Part shown: positions 33,548-42,277 of the stretch, in pieces
Position numbering within the stretch: position 1 is the first letter of the stretch
Layout: each line of letters opens with the position of its first letter
Source: JAIPDZ01 sp034522175
Lineage (GTDB): Bacteria; Desulfobacterota; DSM-4660; Desulfatiglandales; Desulfatiglandaceae
Assembly (NCBI GenBank): GCA_034522175.1
Contig: JAXHLQ010000001.1
Coordinates: 682,001 to 746,000 of the forward strand
Direction: 5' to 3'
DNA length: 64,000 nucleotides
Notes under the pieces: generated by a model
Databases searched by the model: none
What the model was told of the DNA's origin: nothing
What the model saw: only the letters and a program-made list of their open reading frames with translations
Position numbers and translations under genes: made by a program

Positions 33548-34083
33548 GTCCCCACTCATTCCTTCAGGGTACGTTTTGGCTACTTCATCAAAGGTGCTTT
33601 CGCCTTCCGTATGTACTCGAACAATTTCAGCGGTTCCAAGGCATTTCGTAATGGCAAGATCGCAACCAGTGGGAACCACGGAGACCCCGAGCTTCCGCGC
33701 CCATGCTTCTAATACTGTGCTCGAAGCGCTGAACGCATTGAGTCCGTCTGAAAGTGCAGTTTCAATCTCAATAATTCGTGGCAAACCAAGATTTTTCAGT
33801 CTCGCAGCCAACGACTTATCGGAAAGGTAAAAATATGCAGACTCGCCTCCCCAGCTTCCAAGGAGAGGTGATACTCCCCCATCGCTGTGCTTCAGGGGCA
33901 CGGTGACCGTCCACAACCTCCCAGATCTGATATCTTCTTGTGAATGGAATGGACTTTCTTGAAAGATCTTATCAGCTTCTTCTTGGCTTAGCAGCTCCAT
34001 ATCGACGAGCTCATGGAGGCGTTCTTGCGAAAACTCCAATGATGAAGGCACTAGTCTTTGTTGCATCAGATTCACTTCATGAT

Positions 34084-35672
34084 ACTATGTTTCTGAATCT
34101 GTATTCCCTTTGTGGGTGGAGGTGGAAGCAGGTTTTGTGGGCCAACGGAGGGAGCCCGTAGGGCGACCGGAGTTGGCCCGGGCGATGGCTGCTTGACAAC
34201 CCTCATGCTTTGGCTTACGAGAAAACCTGGAGGAATTCCGTATGGAAAATTCAGCAGACAAAATGGTTCGTAAGCGCCGCCACCTGACACCGCAAGAGAA
34301 GTATCAGATTTTTCTTGAGGCCACAATGGCCAAGGCTAAGGGTAACGGTTCCATCAGCGAGGTCCTTCGCCGCTGGGGTATCCACTCAAGCGATCTCACG
34401 CGGATCAGGGCATCTGTCGAAGAAGGAGCGCTCGGTATTTTCAAAGAACGAAAGAGCAGAAGGCCCAAAATCAATTTGGAGCAGTACGAACAGCTCAAGG
34501 CGGAGAAGAACGCCTGGAGGCAACTATCGTCGAACAGGCCGCCGAGACTAGCGATACTGAAAAAAAGATCGCTCGGGCTAAATGGAGACCTCAAGGGCAA
34601 ATACCTCCCGGAGGAAACCAAAGAGATTCTGGTTGAGTTCATTGATCATGTACACAAGAAACATCGTGTGTCTATCACGTACTGTTGCCAGAGAGCTGGT
34701 CTGAACGTAAAGCGCTACCAACGCTGGGAACGGCTTTACCGAAAAACGGGTCGCTATGGAGGCGGAAAACCAGGTCCAAAGAGAGCCCCACACCGTCTGT
34801 TACCGAACGAAAAGGCAGATGTTGTTAAACTGGCAAAGGACGACAAATATTTGGATTTATCTCATCGACAGCTTTCTGTGGTCGCCTCTGAATCTACCGC
34901 TTTGGAGGCCAGTGCCTCCAGTTTTTACAGGGTCATGAAGGAAAAGCGGCTCATGGAAACCCGTCGAGAGGAAGCCCAGAACACCCCAGCCAAAGCCTGA
35001 AATCAAACCTGAAGGACCAAATGAGGTTTGGAGCTGGGACCTTAGCTACATCGCCCTCGGGCCTATATTTGTCTATCTGTTTGCCATCATTGATGTTTAT
35101 AGCCGAAAGATTGTCGGCTGGCATCTTGGGTTTAATGCCCGTGTTGAGTCTATGAAAAAGGCTTGGGATAAAGCCCTGGTCAATGAGAATTTAGTGGGTG
35201 TATCAGAAGCCCCGAAATTACCGACTGCCTTATCTGACCATGGTGTGCAGATGGCCAAAAAGACCGCCAAACAGTTTTTCAAAGATCTGGGGATCAAGCA
35301 ACTCTTTGCCCGATACCAAACACCCCAGGACAATGCCTGGATTGAGTCTTGGTTCCGTATCCTGAAATACGACTGGCTACGGTATAAGGATTATGTCAGC
35401 TTCGATCAACTTAATGAAATCATCAGACGATTTGTATTCGTATATAATACCCAACGTTATCATGGTGCCATTGGTTATGTGACCCCGGAGCAGAAGCATA
35501 CAGGCCAGGCTGAGGAGATCTTGAAAAGAAGATCTGAAAGAAAGCGTCTCGCTCGCCTGCACCGGATGAATGAAAACCGTCAATCTGTAAGCCACTTTGA
35601 GTCGAAAAAAGCGGCATGAAAACTTGCTTAGACCTTTATCCGTTTTGGTGTTGACAATTCAGAAACGGGCTA
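34084..35672 (+). mobile_element. Insertion sequence with 16-bp target duplication
   Basis: About 1.59 kb between identical 16-mers (34068-34083 and 35673-35688). Imperfect terminal inverted repeats: TATGTTTCTGAATCTG at the left and, on the other strand, CCGTTTCTGAATTGTC at the right. Encodes a DDE transposase with rve domain. Interrupts a cassette gene exactly. Confidence 0.85.
34242..35619 (+). pseudogene. DDE integrase-type transposase with frameshifts
   Basis: N-terminal helix-turn-helix (KRRHLTPQEKYQIFLEATMAKAKGNGSISEVLRRWGIHSSDL), then a coiled segment with two compensating frameshifts at about 34510-34550, then a break near 34970, and finally the rve domain (PNEVWSWDLSYIALGPIFVYLFAIIDVYSRKIVGWH ... 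SDHGVQMAKKTAKQFF ... TPQDNAWIESWFRILKYDWL) with D, D and E. Overall a 450-residue IS3/IS481-like transposase. At least one lesion cannot be fixed by a homopolymer correction. Confidence 0.82.
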
Positions 35673-35956
35673 AGATTCACTTCATGATCCAATAATCTAG
35701 CGTAGTGCCATACTCTTATTCGAGTCGCTGTCAGTATCGGTGTCAGCTCATGCTCCTTAAACCGGAGGTAATCTGAGGCGAACCGATTCGGCTTCAAGCT
35801 TTGGTAAGGTGAGCTATTCACATGCTCGTCCATCAATCTGCGCTCTTCAGAGTGATAGTCGAAAACTAGCTGTGATTCCGCTGTGAGCGCACGCTGAAGC
35901 TCAATGCCGAAAGTGTCTGGATTCCAGAGGTCTATCACGGTGCTACTTTTCCTTAC

Positions 35957-36010
35957 CACCTAACGCTAAAATCAGCAGCGAGTTCACGAGTCTGCTGCAT
36001 TTTCTTGTTC
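35957..36010 (-). other. attC recombination site
   Basis: Minus strand: TTGAAC (R'') AAGAAAATGCAGCAGACTCG loop CTCGCTGCTGATTTTAGC GTTAGGT (R', consensus GTTRRRY). Arms pair with one extrahelical C, the hallmark of attC. Its position 3' of the PIN gene and 5' of the next cassette is canonical. Confidence 0.85.
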
Positions 36011-37255
36011 AATGTATTTCATGTGCCGCGCCAGTTCGTGTTCAAGCTGCATCTTGCGTCGCTGCAACTCTTGATACCTTTCTTTTGATTCTTCAAGTCT
36101 GCTCCTCACTAAATGAAAACTTTCTGTTATGTCCGAATAGTGGCGCATAAACGGTTCCATATCCATGTCACGGTCATCTTCTGAATAGTTCTCTCGGTAT
36201 TTTCTCAACTCCATTCTTTCATCTTCCAGAATATGACGCTTTTCCTGGAGCGACTCCATCTCACTCTCATGCTTAATCATTTGATGACGAGTGTGTTCCA
36301 GCTCTTCCATCATGTGATTAATCTTGGCTTTTTGTCGATTAAGCAACTCGTATTTTTGCCTTTTCCGAAAAGCCATTTTATCTCTACGCCTTACTTCACG
36401 GATCTCTTCAACAATTTCTGGGCTAACCTGCTCCCCGAGGTTTTCTCGAGCTAACTCAAGGAACCGATCTGCTTGATACATATGAAATGTATTATTAGCA
36501 TTATCTTTAAACTCTTTTACCAACTCGGGACGGGGGCCGACCGTTTTACCTTTGAATCTTTCCCACCAATCTTCTTTCTTGTCATCCGTAACAAGAACGA
36601 TGCCTTTATCGATTTCGATAGAATGCTCCAAGACCTGCTTCCAAACTATCAGATCACCAAATTCCGGCATTTTTCTGCAAACACCTCTGTCTCTGTGGAT
36701 TTTGAGCCATCCTTGAACCCTGGCGGAATCTTCTGTTTATAGCGTTCTTCACCTTCAATAATAAGCTTTTCTAATTGTTCTTTGTCAAAAGGCTGACCGA
36801 CTCGACCTTCAAATATCTTTGAGATTGACTCTTTAATCTCATCGTTCGATATTCGTCGGGTATGAACCTCTTTGTTGCGCGATAACTCGTCGCATAATAT
36901 ATTGAATATTGAATCGATTTTACGCATCGTTTGCGTGCTGACGAAAGGATGCTGCCTAGCATTGTCTAAATCGCTTTTCAGGCTGTTGATCGATTTAATA
37001 GTCGAGTCGTAAGATTGTTCTTGCTGACCTATCACTGATAGTCGATTATTCAAGTATTCTTCGGCTGCTCGATGTGGCAGCCAAACCCTATCTTTTATTT
37101 TTTCCAGCAGGCGTAAAAATTCTTTTCTAGTAGTGTCCGAGTACCGGTACAAGTTGAGCAATATATTTGCATCAAATACAAACACACACGAAATCCCATA
37201 CTTCCCTTAGGTTTTCTTGAGATTCTTTAAAGTGTCCAGGAAATAAATCTCTCAT
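35984..37255 (-). CDS. PIN-like domain (DUF4935 type) protein with long coiled-coil, two frameshifts
   Basis: Start ATG 37255 (MRDLFPGHFKESQENLREVW). A shift in a CACACA run near 37185-37195 leads to FVFDANILLNLYRYSDTTRKEFLRLLEKIKDRVWLPHRAAEEYL (PIN_8/DUF4935 core). A second shift in T5 36670-36674 (one added base restores VFAEKMPEFGDLIVWKQVLE) leads to the catalytic end KGIVLVTDDKKEDWW and a coiled coil of about 120 residues rich in E/K/R. About 420 residues as one gene. PIN-like nucleases of this type are found in defence-associated cassettes. It is closed by an attC. Confidence 0.75.
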
Positions 37256-37271
37256 CGACCCTCCAACATTG

Positions 37272-38120
37272 AACAGTTATAATAGATGGAAAATTGTCCA
37301 CTTATTACCCTTATATCATGGCAAATTTTCCATCTATTCTGATATTAAAGCATAAAAAGTGGAAAAAAGCCTATTGATTTTTCCATCTATTGAGCAATAG
37401 CTTTGATAGCATGGAAAATAGGCGCTGGGCTGTGACATCTTCCGACACCCTTTTCGCCACCCACTTGCTGGAAAACGGGGTCAACATTCGGGTGGTGCGG
37501 GTATTGCCGGGACATACCGATGTCAAGACCACCGAGATCTACACCCACGTCATGGAAAAGAACATTTCCGTGGTGCGCAGCCCGCTTGACGCACTTGTAT
37601 GAATTTGGTTTTAAAACCATGCTCGGCTGGGTCTGCGCCTATCACCTCCCTGGCTGCCAGATCAGCAGAAGCCCGGCCCAAGCGCCGGTGTCCCGCTTTA
37701 AAAATTTCGGAGTTGTAAATTCGATTTTGCTCCCGACAGAAAATGCCTGTCAGGAGCGATGTGGGCACAATTTGAGAGATTGTTCCATTTGTGAACCTGA
37801 GGGATGTGGGTTTTCCGCTCAATGAACGAGGAAGTCAGATTGCTCTCACGGTTGATAATTGAGCATATTATTTAAGATAAAAATTTAACGTCAAGGGAAA
37901 TATAAGGAAACTTAGGGTCAAATTTTAAATGTTCACATTAAACTTGACAGGATCTACAGGATTTGCAGGATGATTTGCTTCTCATGACGCCGCCTGTTCC
38001 ACCGTCGCAGGATCTGTGATATAAACTTTACATTCAGCCCCTTTTATGACGTAATAAAATCTCAAAATGGGACGTCAGGTCAAGTTATTTTAGTATTTAA
38101 GGACGTCCCCCATTTCACAC
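37272..38120 (+). repeat. Direct repeat R2: second decayed integron-integrase platform (849 bp)
   Basis: Aligns base for base, same length, with R1 (29461-30309); I see only about a dozen mismatches. Same order: inverted repeat AATAGATGGAAAATT, deleted intI, flank, GACGTCCCCC hairpin end. Minus-strand cassettes start at its left edge (TGTTGGAGGG before the PIN gene), as they do at R1. The two platforms are about 7.8 kb apart. Confidence 0.88.
37411..37602 (+). pseudogene. Integron integrase IntI, internal deletion (copy R2)
   Basis: 63 residues with open frame: MENRRWAVTSSDTLFATHLLENGVNIRVVRVLPGHTDVKTTEIYTHVMEKNISVVRSPLDALV. ATHLLENG...R.V...LGH.DVKTT.IYTHV.....VRSPLD is the IntI C-terminus with His, and Tyr of IYTH. 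The catalytic N-terminal core and most of the protein are deleted; the same deletion as in R1, so it predates the duplication. Confidence 0.85.
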
Positions 38121-38158
38121 ACGATCAAATCTGACAGTTAGTGCTTGCAAGAATTGAG

Positions 38159-38587
38159 TCACGGCTCTCCTTTCTGAGAAGTTTCTTTTGGATTAGCCTC
38201 TTTGGCTGCTTCAAAAAAATTAAACGTTGGGAGCATCAAAGGATTAAATCCACCGCGACGGGTAATTTCTGCGACAGCCTCTCTCAAAAAAGGAAACAAT
38301 ATAGCCGGACAATTTATATTGGCAATGGGTTCAGCTTTCTTTTTTGACAACCTTTTGTTTAAAGCGAATAGCCCTTCATATTCAACTTTTAAATAAAATG
38401 GCATCTGCTCGTCATTAATATGGGCAGCGACTAAGACAGATATGGTCTTATCTTTGTAATCATATTTGTACTTATGAGATATTTCCAAATTCAACGGTAT
38501 CTTGCCTTTGGGAGCTATTGATTTAGCCCTAAACTCTAAAGAATAAATTCTGCTCTTGAGTAGGCTGATTTCAACATTACGAGCCAT
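38159..38587 (-). CDS. SecB-like chaperone of a toxin-antitoxin-chaperone (TAC) system
   Basis: 142 residues. INCPAILFPFLREAVAEITRRGGFNPLMLPTFNFFEAA is the SecB C-terminal signature, and the N-terminal half has the SecB beta-sheet pattern. Solitary SecB-like genes next to TA genes protect the antitoxin from degradation (TAC systems). It overlaps the antitoxin gene end by 11 nt and follows toxin and antitoxin in the same order as the known MqsRAC type. Confidence 0.88.
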   Translation of the reverse strand: MARNVEISLLKSRIYSLEFRAKSIAPKGKIPLNLEISHKYKYDYKDKTISVLVAAHINDEQMPFYLKVEYEGLFALNKRLSKKKAEPIANINCPAILFPFLREAVAEITRRGGFNPLMLPTFNFFEAAKEANPKETSQKGEP

Positions 38588-39134
38588 GTACTTTTATCCT
38601 TTGATCATAAGACTTTGTTTGAACATCATATCCGTCTGCGGGTTCAGGATTGTAATTATCCTTCTCTATTTTAATTAGAGTTTCCGGATAAAATCTATAT
38701 TCTGTGACAGGTACGTTTGGTTCAATGGTTCTTGCTAAAAATGGGTTAGCTTGTAACAATCGATATAGTTTATCTACTTGTGAACTTTGAGTTACCTTAC
38801 CATTTTCGTACCTTCCTACGGTTTTCTCATTTACTGAAAGGAGATTTGCCATTGCCTTCTTATTGAGACGGAGACTTTCTTCCCTAATTGATCTTAGTTT
38901 GTCGCAAGGCAACAAGCCGTCAATTGTTCGACGAAAATCTGTAAGTACCTTTTCAATTTTGTCATTATCGGCTCTCGTCAAGCCCTCGTAGTCGCAAATA
39001 TTACATGTGTAAACTTTTTGATTTGGAATTCTTTTTGATCTGTCTTTATAAGTGAACAATAAAGCCTTGGTCTTCTCTTTTAGCTTGCCTTTTTCACATA
39101 CAGGACAAAGACGACCATTTCGCAAAGTGAACAT
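38577..39134 (-). CDS. mqsA: MqsA-like antitoxin
   Basis: 185 residues from ATG 39134, which starts 1 nt after the mqsR stop (TAGAATG); an upstream ATG at 39155 overlaps mqsR and is less likely. N-terminal zinc site CPVCEKG and CNICDYEG (two CxxC). Middle and C-terminal helix-turn-helix (SLRLNKKAMANLLSVNEKTVGRYENGKV), as in MqsA. A ChAD-like chaperone-addiction region at the C-terminus is plausible but not shown. Confidence 0.85.
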   Translation of the reverse strand: MFTLRNGRLCPVCEKGKLKEKTKALLFTYKDRSKRIPNQKVYTCNICDYEGLTRADNDKIEKVLTDFRRTIDGLLPCDKLRSIREESLRLNKKAMANLLSVNEKTVGRYENGKVTQSSQVDKLYRLLQANPFLARTIEPNVPVTEYRFYPETLIKIEKDNYNPEPADGYDVQTKSYDQRIKVHGS

Positions 39135-39135
39135 T

Positions 39136-39492
39136 CTATCTCTCCTCTGTCTCATCGGGTTTAAAAGAAGTTAATAGGAATTTGCCTTCACATATTTTAA
39201 ATTTAATATAAACAGATATACCTTTGATCTCTTTTTTATAAACATCTTGCCAGACCGTGTGGTTGAAAATCTCTGTTGTTGATTTATAAAAGTGCCTTGA
39301 TTCAAGTGTCAATATTTCCTGATGGGCCTCATAAACAGATAACCCCACATCCGTGGCACCCTGCCTAACGTTGAGGCTTGGATCAATGATAAGATCCTTC
39401 CAGATTAATCTCTTTACTTCGGGTAGAGGATAAACCCTCTTTTTTTTGTCAGTCACTTTGCTACTCTGATCCAAAAAGTGATCTGACATCAC
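39136..39492 (-). CDS. mqsR: MqsR-like RNase toxin
   Basis: 118 residues. VYPLPEVKRLIWKDLIIDPSLNVRQGATDVGLSVYEAHQEILTLESRHFYKSTTEIFNHTVWQDVY matches the MqsR fold (RelE-like), with the FYKS.T......WQDVY block and C-terminal IYIKFKICEGKFLLTSFK. First gene of the three-gene operon on the minus strand. Confidence 0.85.
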   Translation of the reverse strand: MMSDHFLDQSSKVTDKKKRVYPLPEVKRLIWKDLIIDPSLNVRQGATDVGLSVYEAHQEILTLESRHFYKSTTEIFNHTVWQDVYKKEIKGISVYIKFKICEGKFLLTSFKPDETEER

Positions 39493-39636
39493 TTTTTAGA
39501 ACGTTATACATATAAATCGACAGTGTCAATAAAAAACGTGAATATTTATTCAGAATCTTCTTCGGAACCTCCCTTTTCGTATTTCTTGAGCAGATCTTGG
39601 AGGGCCTCACCGGCATTCCTACCGCGACCCATTTCC

Positions 39637-40103
39637 CTGGCCTGCCAGATCAGCAGAATCCGGCCCAAGCGCCGGGTGTCCCACTTTGAAAATTTCGGAG
39701 TTGTAAATTCGATTTTGCTCCCGACAGAAAATGCCTGTCAGGAGCGATGTGAAAAAAATTTAAGAGATTGTTCCATTTGTGAACCTGAGGGATGTGGGTT
39801 TTCCGCTCAATGAACGAGGAAGTCAGATTGCTCTCACGGTTGATAATTGGGTATCTTATTTAAGATGAAAATTTAACGTCAAGGGAAATATGGGGAAGTT
39901 TAGGGCCAAATTTTACGTTTTTACATTAAGTTGGACACGATCCACAGGATTTGCAGGATGATTTGCTTCTCATGACGCCTCCTGTTCCACCGTCGCAGGA
40001 TCTGTGATATAAACTTTACATTCAGCCCCTTTTATGACGTAATAAAACCTCAAAATGGGACGTCAGGTCAAGTTATTTTAGTATTTAAGGACGTCCCCCA
40101 TTT
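39637..40103 (+). repeat. Partial repeat R3: flank of the integron platform without intI
   Basis: Matches the second half of R1/R2 (from the CCCTGGCTGCCAGATCAGCA block to the terminal GACGTCCCCCATT) with more mismatches. The attI/intI part is missing. It lies just upstream of the MqsR gene. Confidence 0.8.
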
Positions 40104-40671
40104 CCTCCGAGTGACCGGCAAGCGTACCGCACAAAAGGTAAACGTGCTTTACCTACGATGTCGGGAGAAAACTATGTGGGCTTCTGTGAATATTGAGTGC
40201 TTTCAGGAGGTTGGAATAGAAGGCGTTCTCCTCAGGGAGGCCTTTAGTCGGGGGGGCACAAGTGGACTATCTATAATGGCGGATACAACCTTAGTTTTTA
40301 ACTCAGTATCAATTCTACATCTTTTAATTTCCACTTTTTTCTCGTCTATTCTTCGCAATAGGTCTCTTTTACTTAGCTTTTCTGTCCTATTACAATCAAT
40401 TGCAGATTCTTTCACAATTAAACTGAAACTACCTTTTTCGAGGCGAACCAGGGATTTGGCTGCTTTTGGATTGGGCGTACTTTGATAATAATAAAGCCTT
40501 TTTTCAAATCGAGATGTGACAATAGAAATTATGAATAGGACTTTTCCCCCTCCTTTGATGGTATGACGAAATAGTAATGAGGGGGAGCACCGGGATCATG
40601 CTCAACATCTTTGAAGCGTATAAAACAACAATCGGTTATGGATTCAATTAGAAAGCTCGGAGGGAAGTCAA
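40104..40671 (+). other. Region without an assignable gene
   Basis: A minus-strand open frame runs at about 40203-40490 (containing RTEKLSKRDLLRRIDEKKVE) but has no clear start site or family, so I do not call it a gene. No attC was found at the 3' end of the Panacea gene at 40672. Confidence 0.35.
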
Positions 40672-41259
40672 TCAAGAGGAAAATCCAGAAAGTATGTCTC
40701 GGGATTCTTCTACGTGTTCATTTGGCATTGAGAATGGGCCATCCGGAAATGCAGAAAGTAGTTCTTCGGTGTCAAGCTTTTCTCTCTTTATTTCGCCTGA
40801 CTCAAAGAGTTCTTTGTATTGCTCCCATTCAGGATAACGATGTGTAAGGCGGACCAAATCCCATCCGGATAAATGGCCAAAATGTTTCGCTATCAAGCGT
40901 AGCGCTTCGATATCAGTTTCTGACAGTTGATCGACGTTATCAATATCACATGCGTAGTTGGCTCTGTATGAATGATCGCCTACTTTTTGTAGCATTTTTC
41001 TTGCATATTCATATTCTGGGTCGTCAGGATAATTTTCATTGTTTTCGTCAAACTCTAAAACATCTTTCGTAACTGATCCAACTACACCACGTGGCATTAC
41101 CCAAAAATCATCATCAGAAATAGTCCGCCCATAACGAATAAGATGGCATTTATCGGAAAGGAATAACAGTTTTACCAATTTTATCTTATCAGCTTGATTC
41201 TCTGGAATATCATTAAGAAGAAAACACAAAGCTTGAATTATTTTTCTGGTATCAATCAT
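40672..41259 (-). CDS. Panacea-domain (DUF4065/SocA-like) antitoxin
   Basis: 195 residues. IIQALCFLLNDIPENQADKIKLVKLLFLSDKCHLIRYGRTISDDDFWVMPRGVVGS is the Panacea fold (K..K..KLL...D..H....GR.I..D.....PxGPV). The remainder (ALRLIAKHFGHLSGWDLVRLTHRYPEW) is the usual C-terminal helix. Panacea proteins are antitoxins in hyperpromiscuous PanTA pairs. The upstream gene overlaps by 8 nt and encodes a small zinc-ribbon membrane protein, the candidate toxin. Confidence 0.87.
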   Translation of the reverse strand: MIDTRKIIQALCFLLNDIPENQADKIKLVKLLFLSDKCHLIRYGRTISDDDFWVMPRGVVGSVTKDVLEFDENNENYPDDPEYEYARKMLQKVGDHSYRANYACDIDNVDQLSETDIEALRLIAKHFGHLSGWDLVRLTHRYPEWEQYKELFESGEIKREKLDTEELLSAFPDGPFSMPNEHVEESRDILSGFSS

Positions 41260-41572
41260 GATGCCACCATATCTGGATCTTATTCATTATGTATGCCGCG
41301 AGACCTATAGCCATCAATATCGGTCCTGTTAATTTCGGGCCATCCGAGGCTTGAAAGTTTTTGAAATCTATAATGAACCATATTAGCCCCACAATCATGC
41401 AGATTACAGCGGCGGCCGTTATAAGTTTAAATTTCTTTGAGGTTTTTTGAATGGTCCTTATGTCTGTTTCAGATGTGGTTGTTTTTGAGGCTAATGGGTA
41501 ACCGCAATTAGGGCACGACGGGGCACGCTCTGACACTTCCCTGGAACACTCGGGGCAATTGATCAAGGCCAT
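41252..41572 (-). CDS. Zinc-ribbon, two-helix membrane protein; candidate PanT toxin
   Basis: 106 residues. N-terminal zinc ribbon CPECSREVSERAPSCPNCGYPL (two CxxC), then a linker and two hydrophobic segments (LITAAAVICMIVGLIWFI and LTGPILMAIGLAAYIM). It directly precedes and overlaps the Panacea gene, the position of the toxin in PanTA operons. Small membrane toxins are one known PanT class, but a zinc-ribbon fusion is not one I know. Confidence 0.65.
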   Translation of the reverse strand: MALINCPECSREVSERAPSCPNCGYPLASKTTTSETDIRTIQKTSKKFKLITAAAVICMIVGLIWFIIDFKNFQASDGPKLTGPILMAIGLAAYIMNKIQIWWHHD

Positions 41573-41874
41573 AAGCTTGCCTCCAAAACTCGAGCAGTTC
41601 TAAATGAAGGATCTTATTTGCCAAATACTGTGAACGGCTTTTTGTTTATCACGTTAGGGTTGTACGCACCAGCAAAAAGTGAACCCCCAGCACAAATAAA
41701 AAATGACCATTATCGGAGACTCGCTGAAAATTGCAAAAAGTCTGGAAAGGCTTAATGGTGAGGTGTTCCTCAAAAAAGTGCCAAAAATACACCGGATGTC
41801 TATGTTTTTGATTTTACAATTTTTTTCGGGATATCAATTTTTTTCTTGACAGGAGAATATAGGATTGTCCCACA
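41573..41874 (+). other. Short region without a gene
   Basis: Includes GTTAGGG near 41652 (a possible R' core), but no paired R'' and no arm structure, so I do not call an attC. Confidence 0.35.
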
Positions 41875-42041
41875 TTACTGATGTTTCTCCAGGTTGATTT
41901 CGTGAAGCTTCAGTTTCTTCTTCTCGGTAAACTGTCTGACAAGGGTGGACTTGCCGACCTGCCGTGCGCCACGAATGACCAATGGCTTCCGATAAGTTGA
42001 ATGGAGCCAATGATCCAGCCTTTTTCCACAAAACGGTCCAT
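41875..42041 (-). pseudogene. AAA_14 ATPase, N-terminal fragment with frameshift
   Basis: MDRFVEK, then (after one added base in T5 42021-42025) RLDHWLHSTYRKPLVIRGAR and QVGKSTLVRQFTEKKKL, then a stop: the beginning of an AAA_14/DUF4143 protein up to Walker A (GARQVGKST). About 55 residues of a normal 400. Relative of the intact genes at 15622 and 23198. Confidence 0.75.
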
Positions 42042-42277
42042 CTTATGCCTATTACCATTCAAACAGGGGGTTGTTTTCAGCTTTTTATGAATATTATAGA
42101 CGCTTGTTACGCCATACGTCAATGGGACTTGGGGATGTCCTTCAATAATAAAATAAACTATGCATCCGGGCGCCAACCCGCCTCTTTTGCGTTCTTCTCT
42201 CCTCTTCTGGCAGCACACCTATGAATTGCTGAGCGCCACATAATAAAGAATTTTTTCTTTGTATAGTTTAAGGCAAC

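Larger units (their letters stand above)
33539..35959 (-). pseudogene. Hypothetical cassette gene (271 aa) split by an IS
   Basis: N-terminal part 35959-35673 (MVRKSSTVIDLWNPDTFGIE...YARLLDHEVNL) and C-terminal part 34067-33539 (MQQRLVPSSLEFSQERLHEL...YPEGMSGDVT). Removing 34084-35672 and one copy of the 16-bp target duplication gives 816 bp = 272 codons without a stop. That is the strongest proof that it was one gene. No domain recognised. attC sites at 33472-33547 and 35957-36010 flank it: a classic single-gene cassette. Confidence 0.85.

Noticed and set aside
40203..40490. Small lysine/arginine-rich minus-strand gene
   Set aside because: No start codon with ribosome site, no family and no neighbour logic.
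41645..41660. attC near 41650
   Set aside because: Only a GTTAGGG core without partner or arms.
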